This document shows, in pieces, positions 15,249-23,993 of a stretch of 64,000 bases of DNA (position 1 is its first letter; each line of letters opens with the position of its first letter). The notes beneath the pieces are model-generated. The model was not told the origin of the DNA, made no database searches, and saw nothing but the letters and a program-made list of their open reading frames with translations. Both the position numbers and the translations under genes were made by a program. This DNA is from Streptomyces nitrosporeus (GTDB lineage Bacteria; Actinomycetota; Actinomycetes; Streptomycetales; Streptomycetaceae), in contig NZ_CP023702.1 in the NCBI RefSeq assembly GCF_008704555.1, positions 4,216,001 to 4,280,000 of the forward strand, read 5' to 3'.

Positions 15249-16430
15249 ATGGAACCGGTGATCGACCAGGCGTGCGCGGCGGCCCTCTACTCGGCGGACG
15301 ACGCCGGGCTGGACACCGGGGCCTCCCTGCTCGCCGCCGATCCCGCCTCCGACGGGGCGGCGCACCGCAGGGGCGAGGAGTTCCTTCGGCGGGCCTGGGA
15401 GCGCGGCTGGCAGCCCGCGGACGTCGTACGGGTCGTCAGGCGCGAGCTGGGCGAGGACCGGGCCGCCCTGGCCGCCGCTCTGATCACCGCCGAGACCGCG
15501 CGGTATCCCGCTCTGCCGCCCCGCTGGGCGGACCAGCTCGCCGGGCTGCCGGCCCCCGCCCCGCGCGGCCTGCCCGACCGCTTCGGTTACGCCTGGGCGC
15601 TGCTGGAGCTGTACCGCCTGCTGCTGGGACTCCCGGTGATCGAGCCGGTCGGCCCGCCGCCCGGCCGCGGCCCGCGGGAGACCGGCTTCCCGCACCGGCC
15701 GCCCGCCGCGGAAGAACCCCGCATGCTCACGCGGATCCGGGCCCTGCTCGCCAAGGCGGAGGCGACCGGTTTCCCCGAGGAGGCCGAGGCCCTCACTACC
15801 AAGGCCCAGGAGCTGATGGCCCGGCACAGCATCGACGAGGCGCTGCTGGCCGCCCGGGGGCAGGGCACCGGCGGCCCGGGCGCGTGCCGGATCGGGGTGG
15901 ACGCGCCGTACGAGAGCGCGAAGGCGATCCTGCTCGACGCGGTCGCCTCGGCCAACCGCTGCCGGGCCGTCTGGAACAGCGAGCTGGGCTTCACCACGGT
16001 CGTCGGCTTCGAACCGGACCTGGAGGCCGTGGAGCTGCTGTTCACCTCCCTGCTGGTCCAGGGCACGGCCGCCATGACGAAGGCGGAGGCCGGGCAGCGG
16101 GCCGGCGGGAGGAAGCGGACCAAGACCTTCCGGCAGTCGTTCCTGATGGCGTACGCCCAGCGCCTCGGCAGCCGCCTCGCGGCGGACACCGCCAGGGTCA
16201 CGGCCGCCGCCGGCGCCGAGGAGGCGTCCGGCGGAGCCGGCCGGCCGGGCGGGCTGCTGCCGGTGCTGGCCGCCCGGGACGTCGCCGTCACCGAGGCGGC
16301 GGAGCGGATGTTCCCCCGGACCACCACCACCCGGGTACGCGGAGCCACGGACGCCGAGGGCTGGACGCACGGCACCGCCGCGGCCGACCGGGCGAGGATG
16401 GGCGGCAGGACGGGGGAGATCGGGGGCTGA
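15249..16430 (+). CDS. DUF2786 domain protein
   Basis: The protein has 393 residues. The centre carries MLTRIRALLAKAEATGFPEE followed by an ALTTKAQELMARHSID stretch, the signature of DUF2786. The N-terminal 150 residues and the C-terminal part (AQRLGSRLAADT, then a tail with FPRTTTTRVRG) look like the usual flanking regions of streptomycete members. It is soluble and has no signal peptide. The function of the family is unknown; some phage and plasmid proteins share the domain. The start is the ATG placed six bases after a TACCCT box. Confidence 0.82.
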   Translation: MEPVIDQACAAALYSADDAGLDTGASLLAADPASDGAAHRRGEEFLRRAWERGWQPADVVRVVRRELGEDRAALAAALITAETARYPALPPRWADQLAGLPAPAPRGLPDRFGYAWALLELYRLLLGLPVIEPVGPPPGRGPRETGFPHRPPAAEEPRMLTRIRALLAKAEATGFPEEAEALTTKAQELMARHSIDEALLAARGQGTGGPGACRIGVDAPYESAKAILLDAVASANRCRAVWNSELGFTTVVGFEPDLEAVELLFTSLLVQGTAAMTKAEAGQRAGGRKRTKTFRQSFLMAYAQRLGSRLAADTARVTAAAGAEEASGGAGRPGGLLPVLAARDVAVTEAAERMFPRTTTTRVRGATDAEGWTHGTAAADRARMGGRTGEIGG

Positions 16431-16450
16431 CCCGGCACCCGGTCCGCGCG

Positions 16451-16535
16451 ACGGGCGGACGGACGGGGCGGACGGGCGGACGGGGCGGACGGGGCGGACG
16501 GGGAGACGGGGAGACGGGGAGGAAGGACGGACGGG
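16451..16535 (+). repeat. GGGGCGGAC-type simple repeat
   Basis: Several imperfect copies of GGGGCGGAC are followed by two GGGGAGAC units in the gap between the DUF2786 and FUSC genes. It is G-rich on one strand, slippage-prone and non-coding. Confidence 0.7.
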
Positions 16536-16617
16536 CAGCCGGATCCGGGTCCGTGTCCGCCCCGGCTCACAGGAGCCCCATAAAGCCCTTTGAAGCCGTT
16601 TCTGGGGCATTTGGGGT

Positions 16618-16623
16618 TAGGCT
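16618..16623 (+). promoter_or_regulatory. -10 box TAGGCT, leaderless FUSC gene
   Basis: TAGGCT is six bases before the ATG at 16630 with no ribosome site. Confidence 0.5.
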
Positions 16624-16629
16624 CGGCTC

Positions 16630-18720
16630 ATGAGCTGGCTCCGGGCGCTGAAGGAGACCGCCCGCTCCGGTTTCAGGATCGAGCGACGACGTCTCGAACC
16701 CCTCGTCGCGGTGCGCGGTGCCGCGGGCCTGGCGCTCGTCGTCGGCTTCAGCCTCCTCTTCTTCGGTCCCGCGATCGCGGCCAGCTCCGCCTTCGGCGCC
16801 TACCAGGCGGCCGTCGCCACCTTCCAGCGCAGCTGGCGCCCCCGCCCCGTGCTAGCGCTGGTCTCCGGCGCGAGTCTGGCCGTCTCGACCTTCGTCGGCT
16901 ACGTCACCGTCACCCACACCGTCCTGTTCGTCCTCGTGCTCGTCGTCTGGACGTTCGCCGCCGGGATGAGCTGGGCGGCCGGGTCGACAGGCGGCATCAT
17001 CGCGGGCTCCAACGTCGCGATCATGCTGGTCACCGTCACCCTCCCGACCTCCGTCGCGAACGCCGCCGGACACGCCGCGATGATGGCGGTCGGCGGCCTG
17101 GTCCAGGCGTCGCTGATCGTGCTCTTCCCGGTCCGCAGATGGGGCGCCCAGCGCGACGCGCTGGCCGACGCACTGGCGGCGGAGGCCGCCTACGCCCGCC
17201 GGCTGCGCCACGACCCCGTCGCCCACTTCGACCCGGTCCCGCTGATGACCGCCCGCAGCGCGGCGGCCGTCACCCCGGCGCAGGCCCGCAGCCGCCCGGC
17301 CGAACTGCACGGCGCCCGCAAGATCGCCGAGCGGCTGCGGCCGGTGCTGGCCTCGCTGGCGGACCCGGCACTGGGCGTCCCGCCGGAGGGGCTGGAGCGG
17401 GCCTGGGTGCGGGAGCTCCTCGCCGCCGCCGGCCATGTGCTGGAGGCGGCGGCCCGCGCGATCCGGCACGGCGAGCCCGTCCACGTCGATCCCACGGACC
17501 TCGGCGTCCTGCGGACCCCGGACAACGAGGTGATCCTCACCGGCCCGCCCCGCCGGGCGGCCGAGCGGCTCGACGTGCTGCTCGCCGACGTCCTGGAGAT
17601 CGCCGAGGGCACGGGCACCCGTGTGCCGCCCCGCGACGATCTGGAGACCCACCGCCGCCCCACCCTGCTGCGCCTGGTCCCGGTGGTGCTGGCGGCCATG
17701 CGCCGCGAACTGCGCCGGGGCTCACCGGTCCTCCGGCACGCCGTGCGGGTCTCGGTGGTGTCCGCCGCCGGCTATCTCATGGGCACGGCGCTGCCGCTCG
17801 GCCACGCCTACTGGGCGCCGATGACCGCCGTGATGGTGATGCGCCCGGAGTTCTCACAGACCTACTCCCGCTCGGTCGCCCGGTTCGCCGGCACCCTCGT
17901 CGGGGTCGGAGTGGCCACCGGGCTCGTCCAGGGCCTCGAACCGGACGCGAGGCTCGCCGCCGCCCTCGCGGTGGTCTGCGCCCTGCTGAACTACCTGCTG
18001 ATGCGCACCGGATACGTGGTCAGCCAGGTCTGCGTGGCCGCCTACGTGGTGTTCCTGCTCGGCATGGCGGGTGACGACTGGTCGCAGACGGTGCCCGAAC
18101 GCATCCTCCTCACCCTGGTCGGCGGGCTGCTCGCGATGGTCTCGTACGCCCTCTACCCCGCCTGGGAGACACCGCGACTGCGCACCCGGCTCGCCGACTG
18201 GCTCAGCACGGACACCGGATACGCGGCCACCGTCCTGGAGTACTACGCGGATCCGGCCGCCGGGGACCTGGACGACGTACGCAAGGCCCTGCTCACCACC
18301 CGTCAGGCACGTGTCGCCTGGCAGGAGGCCCTGGAGAACGCCCAGCACGAGCCGGTACGCCACCGGGGCATCTCCAGGGCCGCCGCGGACGAGGCCCAGG
18401 ACGCGCTGGCCCAGCTCGGCCGGGTCGCGATGCTCCTGGAGGCCCACCTGCCGTCCCGGACCGCCGGCCCGTCGCCCGGCGCGGCGGAGCTGGCGGCGGC
18501 CCTGCGCAGGACGGCCGACCAGGGGGCGAAGGCGGTACGCGAACGCCGGGTCCCCGACTGGGAACAGGTCCGCCGGGTCATGGCCCGCTGGGAACTCCCC
18601 GAGGACGACCCGGAGTCGAGGCCCGCTCCGGACGCCTTCCTGCGTGACGGGACGCGGATGCTGGTGGAGGCGCTGGAGGAGTTCTCACGGGCGTTCGAAG
18701 GCCCCGCCGGGAAGTCCTGA
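16630..18720 (+). CDS. FUSC family membrane protein
   Basis: The protein has 696 residues. Two blocks of hydrophobic helices (about residues 30-170 and 370-520) are each followed by a soluble stretch. The second block carries GTALPLGHAYWAPMTAVMVM and RFAGTLVGVGVATG, typical of the fusaric-acid-resistance-like (FUSC/ArAE) transporters. Members are thought to export aromatic acids or other hydrophobic compounds across the inner membrane; the substrate here is unknown. It is monocistronic, with a lipoprotein gene converging on it. Confidence 0.88.
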   Translation: MSWLRALKETARSGFRIERRRLEPLVAVRGAAGLALVVGFSLLFFGPAIAASSAFGAYQAAVATFQRSWRPRPVLALVSGASLAVSTFVGYVTVTHTVLFVLVLVVWTFAAGMSWAAGSTGGIIAGSNVAIMLVTVTLPTSVANAAGHAAMMAVGGLVQASLIVLFPVRRWGAQRDALADALAAEAAYARRLRHDPVAHFDPVPLMTARSAAAVTPAQARSRPAELHGARKIAERLRPVLASLADPALGVPPEGLERAWVRELLAAAGHVLEAAARAIRHGEPVHVDPTDLGVLRTPDNEVILTGPPRRAAERLDVLLADVLEIAEGTGTRVPPRDDLETHRRPTLLRLVPVVLAAMRRELRRGSPVLRHAVRVSVVSAAGYLMGTALPLGHAYWAPMTAVMVMRPEFSQTYSRSVARFAGTLVGVGVATGLVQGLEPDARLAAALAVVCALLNYLLMRTGYVVSQVCVAAYVVFLLGMAGDDWSQTVPERILLTLVGGLLAMVSYALYPAWETPRLRTRLADWLSTDTGYAATVLEYYADPAAGDLDDVRKALLTTRQARVAWQEALENAQHEPVRHRGISRAAADEAQDALAQLGRVAMLLEAHLPSRTAGPSPGAAELAAALRRTADQGAKAVRERRVPDWEQVRRVMARWELPEDDPESRPAPDAFLRDGTRMLVEALEEFSRAFEGPAGKS

Positions 18721-18753
18721 GCCCCCGGGCGGTGCCCGGCGGGACGAGGCCGG

Positions 18754-19287
18754 TCAGGGGGCGGGGGCCTTCGGCGGCTCCGTCGGTGCCCTGCCGACGT
18801 CCTTCCTGGCCAGGGTGTCCTTCTCCCCGCCGTCCCAGGTGATGACGAGCTTCCCGTCGGCACCGGACTCGGCGGCGCCCGCGGTGCGGGTGGTGTCGCC
18901 GCCGGTGCACTCCAGCACCAGCCGGACCTCGGCGGCGCCGCTCGCCTCGCCCTGGCAGACATGCCCGCCGGCCACCAGGGCGGCCTTGCCCGAGGAGATG
19001 GACAGCACCACCTCGGTGCCGCCGGTGGTACCGGTCCAGGTCCCCTTCAGCGTGCCGGCGGCCCCGTCGGCGCCGCCCCCCGGCACGGGGCTCTCCTCGT
19101 CCGGTGCGGGGTCCTCCCCGGAGGGAGGAGCGGACGGAGGGCCGGAGGGGGGTGCCGGCGCGGTGGAGCCGGTCGCCGCCCCCGCGTCGTCGGAGGCGCC
19201 GGACCCCCCGCCACCGCCGCAGGCCGCCAGGAAGCACCCGGCCGCGAGAACGGAGGCGGCAAAGGCGGTACGCGCACGTGTGGTCAC
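18754..19287 (-). CDS. Putative secreted lipoprotein
   Basis: The protein has 177 residues starting at GTG after a GAGGGGG site. The N-terminus has Arg residues, a hydrophobic core and the lipobox LAAC, then a Gly/Ser/Pro-rich linker of about 55 residues. The C-terminal 100 residues are a small hydrophilic domain with two Cys (HVCQG and LECTGG) that could form a disulfide. I do not recognise a family. It should be anchored on the outer face of the membrane. Confidence 0.78.
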   Translation of the reverse strand: MTTRARTAFAASVLAAGCFLAACGGGGGSGASDDAGAATGSTAPAPPSGPPSAPPSGEDPAPDEESPVPGGGADGAAGTLKGTWTGTTGGTEVVLSISSGKAALVAGGHVCQGEASGAAEVRLVLECTGGDTTRTAGAAESGADGKLVITWDGGEKDTLARKDVGRAPTEPPKAPAP

Positions 19288-19464
19288 AGGGTTCCCCCTC
19301 GCTGGTTCCCGGCCGTCCCGACCGCGTCAAGCTACCAAAGAGCTCTGCGCGGCCCCGGGGAACGGGAGCCGGATCGCGGCCCCGTACGTCTCTCCTACCG
19401 GTGGCGGTCCCGGACCACGGGCCGGCGGGTGCGCACGGGAGCTGTAATCGTCCGGGCACCGCAC

Positions 19465-19480
19465 GTGCACGTGCATCTGC
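19465..19480 (+). promoter_or_regulatory. Shared 16-bp element upstream of DUF397 gene
   Basis: GTGCACGTGCATCTGC lies 76-91 bases before the DUF397 start. The exact same 16 bases, in the same orientation relative to its gene, lie upstream of the ATPase gene at 20743-20758. Further GCAT/ATGC half-sites follow here (19482-19496). It is probably a binding site for the neighbouring XRE regulator. Confidence 0.55.
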
Positions 19481-19555
19481 TCATGCGTATGCATATGAAC
19501 AGAGCTATGATCCCAGGTAGTTGACACTTGCACCTTGCAACTCGGGGAGCGTCCT

Positions 19556-19798
19556 GTGCACGACGTGTACAACGGCATGGCGGCCACAGAGCTTCGCGGT
19601 GTCGTCTGGCAGAAGAGCAGACACAGCAACTCCCAGGGATCATGTGTGGAGTTCGCGAAACTGCCCGGCGGAAACGTGGCGATGCGCAACTCGCGCCATC
19701 CCGACGGTCCGGCCCTGGTCTACACACCGGCCGAGATAGAGGCGCTCCTTCTGGGCGCCAAGGACGGGGAGTTCGACCACCTGGCGACGGGCGGCTGA
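19556..19798 (+). CDS. DUF397 family small protein (BldB/WhiJ-associated type)
   Basis: The protein has 80 residues. WQKSRHSNSQGSCVEFA and VAMRNSRHPDGPALVYT are the DUF397 signature. The GTG at 19556 is chosen because GGGGAG stands at the right distance; longer in-frame starts lack a site. In Streptomyces such proteins are encoded beside XRE regulators with a DUF5753 domain, and genetic work on whiJ indicates the small protein relieves repression by its partner. The partner candidates are the XRE gene at 20948 and the ATPase gene at 20022. Confidence 0.88.
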   Translation: MHDVYNGMAATELRGVVWQKSRHSNSQGSCVEFAKLPGGNVAMRNSRHPDGPALVYTPAEIEALLLGAKDGEFDHLATGG

Positions 19799-20021
19799 CC
19801 ACCGCCGTATCCGGAAGCGGGTGAAGCGGGCGGGGGCCGGCCGTCTCCGTCCGGAGCCGCGCGGGCGGTCCGGGGCGTCCGCGCGCGCCGGTGTGCGCCC
19901 GTATGCCGGACGGCCGCCCGGTACCGCGCTTCGGTGTGCGCCCGTACGGCGACGTGCCGGGGCGGCGGACGCCCCCGGCCGGCCGGGGGCACGGGCCCGT
20001 CCGGTAACCGGCCGGCCCTTC

Positions 20022-20609
20022 TCACACCCTGTCGGACAAGGACCCGGCCGGTGCCGTCGGGCCCGGCCGTCCGAATGTCTCGGCGGTGTTCCCGGGGGTC
20101 TGGTCGGCGAGCCGGAACAGCGCCCACACCACCTTGCCGCGCGTCCCCTCGGCCGGCGCCCCGCCGGCCGGTGCGGGGGACGGGTGCCAGCCCCACGAGT
20201 CGCTGAAGGCCTCGACCAGGAAGAGCCCCCGGCCCGATTCGGCGGAATCGGCCGCCTCGCCCGCCACCGGGCTCTCCTCGCTGTGGTCGCGCACCGCGCA
20301 GATCAGCCGGGAGGTCCAGCGCATCAGGTGCAGCCGTACGCATCCTTCGGAGCGTTCGGGTGCGGGATCGCAGGGAAGGCCGTGCCGCAGCGCGTTGGTG
20401 ACCAGTTCGGAGACGACCAGCGCCACATCGTCGAACCGGTCGCCCAGGTCCCACGAGGTGAGCGTCGTTCGGGTGAACTTCCGTGCCCCGCGCACCGCTT
20501 CGTAGCGGGACGGCAAGGCGCAGGAGGCCGATCCGGCGACCGCTGAGGGGTCGATGGGGGGAAGCCCCTGCCGTAACGGCTCGAGCATCGTCGATCCATT
20601 CGTCCCCAT
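20022..20609 (-). CDS. ATP-binding protein, anti-sigma-factor-kinase-like
   Basis: The protein has 195 residues. The ATG at 20609 is chosen because GGGAG precedes it. The GHKL ATPase boxes are present: ALVVSELVTNALRHG (N box), VRDHSEESP (G1) and GRGLFLVEAFS (G2). No transmembrane or phosphoacceptor domain is present. It belongs to the RsbW/SpoIIAB-like single-domain proteins that expanded in Streptomyces. Here it forms a set with a DUF397 gene (converging) and an XRE gene (diverging), as in the abaA and whiJ-like loci. The target is unknown. Confidence 0.88.
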   Translation of the reverse strand: MGTNGSTMLEPLRQGLPPIDPSAVAGSASCALPSRYEAVRGARKFTRTTLTSWDLGDRFDDVALVVSELVTNALRHGLPCDPAPERSEGCVRLHLMRWTSRLICAVRDHSEESPVAGEAADSAESGRGLFLVEAFSDSWGWHPSPAPAGGAPAEGTRGKVVWALFRLADQTPGNTAETFGRPGPTAPAGSLSDRV

Positions 20610-20635
20610 GCGAGGCACTCCCGGGATTCGCGGCT

Positions 20636-20679
20636 GTAGCGGCACTGCTGGTAGCGGCACTACGGAGGTACAGCGGCAC
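20636..20679 (+). repeat. Three AGCGGCAC direct repeats before ATPase gene
   Basis: GTAGCGGCACT occurs at 20636-20646 and 20651-20661, and AGCGGCAC again at 20672-20679. They lie 27-70 bases upstream of the ATPase start, in its likely leader or promoter. Confidence 0.6.
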
Positions 20680-20742
20680 AACACGAACGAGCACGCAGGT
20701 GCGCGGGGACCATGGTTCCCAATGCGCAGAGCAGATGCAAGG

Positions 20743-20758
20743 GCAGATGCACGTGCAC
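20743..20758 (-). promoter_or_regulatory. Shared 16-bp element upstream of ATPase gene
   Basis: On the - strand this reads GTGCACGTGCATCTGC, identical to 19465-19480. It is 134-149 bases before the ATPase start, and TGCAT repeats follow it as on the DUF397 side. Confidence 0.55.
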
Positions 20759-20947
20759 GCGCCGGACTCGCCCGATACCATGCCGTTTCTTGGTCATTTC
20801 TTCCACCAACGGGTTCGGGGCCTTTCCGGAACCCTTGCCATTTCCGTAACCGAATGAGTACGGGCTGAAGCGTTTTGGTGGCAGAATCCCGGTCCGGGGT
20901 TCGGGGGTGCTCCGGGTGCAAGGGAAGCGATGGGGAGGGAACCGCCG

Positions 20948-21811
20948 GTGTCGGCAGGCGAGTCGAGTGGATCTGTGGTGCGGCGCATCCTGCTGGGCTC
21001 ACAGCTCAGGCGACTGCGCGAGTCGCGGGGGATCACCCGTGAGGCGGCCGGCTACTCCATCCGCGCCTCCGAATCGAAGATCAGCCGCATGGAGTTGGGA
21101 CGGGTGAGCTTCAAGGCCAGGGACGTGGAGGACCTGCTCACGCTGTACGGCGTCGCGGACGAGGCGGAGCGCGAGTCACTGCTCGGCCTGGCCCGTGAGG
21201 CCAACGTGGCGGGCTGGTGGCACAGTTTCGGCGATGTGCTGCCCGGCTGGTTCCAGACCTACATCGGTCTGGAGGGCGCCGCCTCGCTCATCCGTATCTA
21301 CGAGGTCCAGTTCGTGCACGGCCTCCTGCAGACCGAGGCGTACGCCCACGCCGTCGTCTCCCGCGGCATGCCCGGGGCGCCCGCCGCGGAGATCGACCGC
21401 CGGGTCGCGCTGCGCCTGGAGCGCCAGAAGGCGCTCGTCTCCGAACGGGCACCCCGCTTCCACGCCGTGCTCGACGAGGCCGCGCTGCGCCGCCCCTACG
21501 GCGAACGCGACGTGATGCGCGCCCAGTTGCGGCACCTGATCGACATGTCGGAGCAGCCGAACGTCACGCTCCAGGTGATGCCCTTCAGTTTCGGCGGACA
21601 CGCGGGCGAGAGCGGCGCTTTCACCATGCTGCGCTTCCCGGAGTCCGACCTGTCGGACATCGTCTACCTGGAACAGCTGACGAGCGCGCTCTATCTGGAC
21701 AAGCCGGAGGAGGTTGCCCAGTACGAGAAGGCGATGACGCGGCTCCACACCGACAGCCCGGGTCCCGAGGAGAGCCGGGATCTTCTCCGTGGACTGCTCC
21801 AACTGACCTGA
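20948..21811 (+). CDS. XRE-family regulator with DUF5753 (WhiJ-like)
   Basis: The protein has 287 residues. The helix-turn-helix spans about residues 15-70 (LRRLRESRGITREAAGYSI, SESKISRMELGRV). The remainder is the DUF5753 ligand/partner domain (YEVQFVHGLLQTEAYA, VMPFSFGGHAGESGAF, YLEQLTSALYLD). GTG 20948 has GGGGAGGG eight bases upstream; an ATG 18 bases earlier is possible. Proteins of this type repress developmental or secondary-metabolism promoters and work with DUF397 partners. The shared element upstream of the two neighbouring genes is the obvious candidate operator. Confidence 0.9.
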   Translation: MSAGESSGSVVRRILLGSQLRRLRESRGITREAAGYSIRASESKISRMELGRVSFKARDVEDLLTLYGVADEAERESLLGLAREANVAGWWHSFGDVLPGWFQTYIGLEGAASLIRIYEVQFVHGLLQTEAYAHAVVSRGMPGAPAAEIDRRVALRLERQKALVSERAPRFHAVLDEAALRRPYGERDVMRAQLRHLIDMSEQPNVTLQVMPFSFGGHAGESGAFTMLRFPESDLSDIVYLEQLTSALYLDKPEEVAQYEKAMTRLHTDSPGPEESRDLLRGLLQLT

Positions 21812-21865
21812 TACACACGTACGATGACGGTCCGACAGGGGATTGAACCTGCAGTAAGGGATTGC

Positions 21866-23320
21866 ATGTCGTTCAATGAACTGGCCCACCAGTACATAGA
21901 CGGCGAGTGGCTGACCGGCAGCGGCTCGTGGGACATCATCGATTTCAATCCCTACAACGGTGAGAAACTCTGCTCCGTCACCGTCGCCACCGCCGCCGAG
22001 GTCGATCGGGCCTACCGGGCGGCGGAACGCGCCCAGCCCGAATGGGCCGCGGCCGGCCCCTACGAGCGCCGTTCCGTGCTGGAGAAGGCCGGGCTCCTGA
22101 TCGGTGAACGCTTCGACGAGATCGTCGAGATGATCATCGACGAACTCGGTGCCACCCGCTTCAGGGCCGGTTACGAGGTGCGTGCCGCACAGGACTTCCT
22201 GCGCGAGGCGGCGGAGCAGGCCCTGGGACCGGCGGCCCGGCTGCTCCCGGCAGCCGCGGAGGGCAAGGAGAACCGGCTCTACCGGCTCCCCGTGGGCGTG
22301 GTGGGGGTCATCAGCGCCTTCAACTTCCCCTTCCTGGTGACGATGAAGACCGTCGCGCCCGCCCTGGCCCTCGGGAACGCGGCCGTGGTGAAGCCCCACC
22401 AGAACGCGCCGGTGGCCGGCGGGGCGCTGGTGGCGAATATATTCGAGGACGCCGGGCTGCCCGCCGGGCTGCTCAACGTCCTCGTCACCGACAGCGCCGA
22501 GATCGGCGACAGCTTCATCCGGCACCCCGTGCCGAAGGTCATCTCGTTCACCGGCTCGGACCGGGTGGGACGCCATGTCGCCGCCACCGCGGCGGGGCTC
22601 TTCAAGCGGACCATTCTCGAACTCAGCGGCAACAGCGCCCTGGTGGTCCTGGACGACGCCGGCATCGACCAGGCCGTCGAAGCGGCGGTGCACAGCCGCT
22701 TCATGTTCCAGGGCCAGGTCAGCATGGCCGCCAACCGCATCCTGGTGGACCGGTCCGTCCACGCGGAGTTCACCCGGCTGTTCACCGCACAGGTGGCGGC
22801 CCTCAGGACGGGCGACCCGCGCGACCCCGACGTGCGTATCGGCCCGGTCATCAGCGGGTTCCAGGCGGACGCGCTGACGGCACTGGTCGAGGAGGCCCTC
22901 GCCCAGGGGGCCACCGCGCCGGTGCGGGGCCGCACCCGGGGCAACCTCGTCGAACCGACCGTACTGACCGGCCTCCCGGAGGACTCGCCCCTGCTGAGGC
23001 AGGAGATCTTCGGCCCCGTGGCCCTGCTCGTGCCCTTCTCCGGCGACGACGAGGCCGTACGCCTCGTCAACGACACGCCGTACGGCCTCAGCGGCGCGGT
23101 CCACACGGCGGAACTCGAACGGGGCGTGCGGTTCGCGCGCCGGATCGAGAGCGGGATGTTCCACGTCAACGACTCGACCGTGCAGGACGATCCCAAGGCC
23201 GCCTTCGGCGGGGAGAAGATGTCGGGCCTCGGCCGGCTGAACGGCGACGCGGCTGTGGACGCCTTCACCACCTGGCAGTGGATGTCGGTCCAGCACGGGC
23301 GCACACACTTTCCCTTCTGA
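21866..23320 (+). CDS. Aldehyde dehydrogenase-family protein lacking the catalytic cysteine
   Basis: The protein has 484 residues. The ATG at 21866 is preferred (AAGGG upstream, MSFNELAHQYIDGEW). The fold is clear: ISAFNFPF with the oxyanion Asn, FTGSDRVG, and LELSGN with the general-base Glu (about 252). The nucleophile position, exactly 34 residues later, reads GQVSMAANR: Ser286 replaces Cys, and no other Cys is nearby. Benzaldehyde/salicylaldehyde-type enzymes have GQICMA here. It may be a pseudoenzyme, an NAD-binding or structural protein, or have altered chemistry. It is transcribed alone after the XRE gene. Confidence 0.85.
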   Translation: MSFNELAHQYIDGEWLTGSGSWDIIDFNPYNGEKLCSVTVATAAEVDRAYRAAERAQPEWAAAGPYERRSVLEKAGLLIGERFDEIVEMIIDELGATRFRAGYEVRAAQDFLREAAEQALGPAARLLPAAAEGKENRLYRLPVGVVGVISAFNFPFLVTMKTVAPALALGNAAVVKPHQNAPVAGGALVANIFEDAGLPAGLLNVLVTDSAEIGDSFIRHPVPKVISFTGSDRVGRHVAATAAGLFKRTILELSGNSALVVLDDAGIDQAVEAAVHSRFMFQGQVSMAANRILVDRSVHAEFTRLFTAQVAALRTGDPRDPDVRIGPVISGFQADALTALVEEALAQGATAPVRGRTRGNLVEPTVLTGLPEDSPLLRQEIFGPVALLVPFSGDDEAVRLVNDTPYGLSGAVHTAELERGVRFARRIESGMFHVNDSTVQDDPKAAFGGEKMSGLGRLNGDAAVDAFTTWQWMSVQHGRTHFPF

Positions 23321-23402
23321 CGGCGCCCGTAGAGGACAGGAAGTGTCCTGATCCGCTCCTATGTTGTGGGTGCGGGCCGAGGCCCGCGCAGTACATCGCG
23401 AC

Positions 23403-23975
23403 ATGAAGGCGGACATCACCGTGGTCACTTTTGTTCCCCCCGAAGCCCCTGGCGACGAGCGCGGCGCGCTCCTGGCCTTCGTCGAGGCCCAGCGGGGCGC
23501 CGTCCGCCGCTCGGTGCTCGGGCTCACCGAGGAGCAGGCGGCGAGCCGTCCGGGCGTCAGCGGCCTCTCCCTCTCCGGACTGCTGAAGCACGTGGCGGAG
23601 ATGGAACTGAACTGGCTCCGGATGGCCCAGCGGCAGCCGAACGACAAGGAGCGCGACGAGCGGACCTGGGCGGACGGGTTCCGTCTCACCGGCGGCGAGA
23701 CCGTCCCCGACGTTCTGGAGGAGTGGTCGAAGACCGCCGCGGAGACCGAGGCGTTCATCCGGTCCGGCATCGACGGCATGGACGACACCTTCCCGCTGCC
23801 CGAGGCGCCCTGGTTCCCCCCGGGCACCCGCTGCTCCATGCGCTGGATGCTGATCCACCTCGTGGAGGAGATCGGACGGCACGCGGGCCACGCGGACATC
23901 CTCCGGGAGACGCTGGACGGCAGGTCCGCGCTCGAACTGGTCGCCGAGGAAGCGGGCTACGCTGGCCGGAACTGA
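23403..23975 (+). CDS. DinB/DUF664 family protein
   Basis: The protein has 190 residues. A four-helix DinB-like fold is indicated by LLKHVAEMELNWLRMA near the first third and HLVEEIGRHAGHADILRE at the end; the His residues in these helices usually bind a divalent metal. The family includes thiol-dependent S-transferases using mycothiol or bacillithiol, but many members are uncharacterised. The start is uncertain: no good ribosome site is seen, and ATG 23403 is chosen by similarity of the N-terminus to relatives. A PadR gene follows after 18 bases. Confidence 0.8.
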   Translation: MKADITVVTFVPPEAPGDERGALLAFVEAQRGAVRRSVLGLTEEQAASRPGVSGLSLSGLLKHVAEMELNWLRMAQRQPNDKERDERTWADGFRLTGGETVPDVLEEWSKTAAETEAFIRSGIDGMDDTFPLPEAPWFPPGTRCSMRWMLIHLVEEIGRHAGHADILRETLDGRSALELVAEEAGYAGRN

Positions 23976-23993
23976 CTACGGAGGGTGGGTGGT

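Larger units (their letters stand above)
20610..20947. other. Divergent regulatory gap between ATPase and XRE genes
   Basis: There is no credible gene in these 338 bases. It holds three AGCGGCAC repeats next to the ATPase gene, the shared 16-bp element, and an imperfect hairpin around 20813-20838 (GGGTTC...GAACCC) on the XRE side. It is less GC-rich than its surroundings. Confidence 0.6.

Noticed and set aside
19521..19526. TTGACA as a -35 box for the DUF397 gene
   Set aside because: No -10 box stands at 16-19 bases, and the start codon is only 30 bases away.
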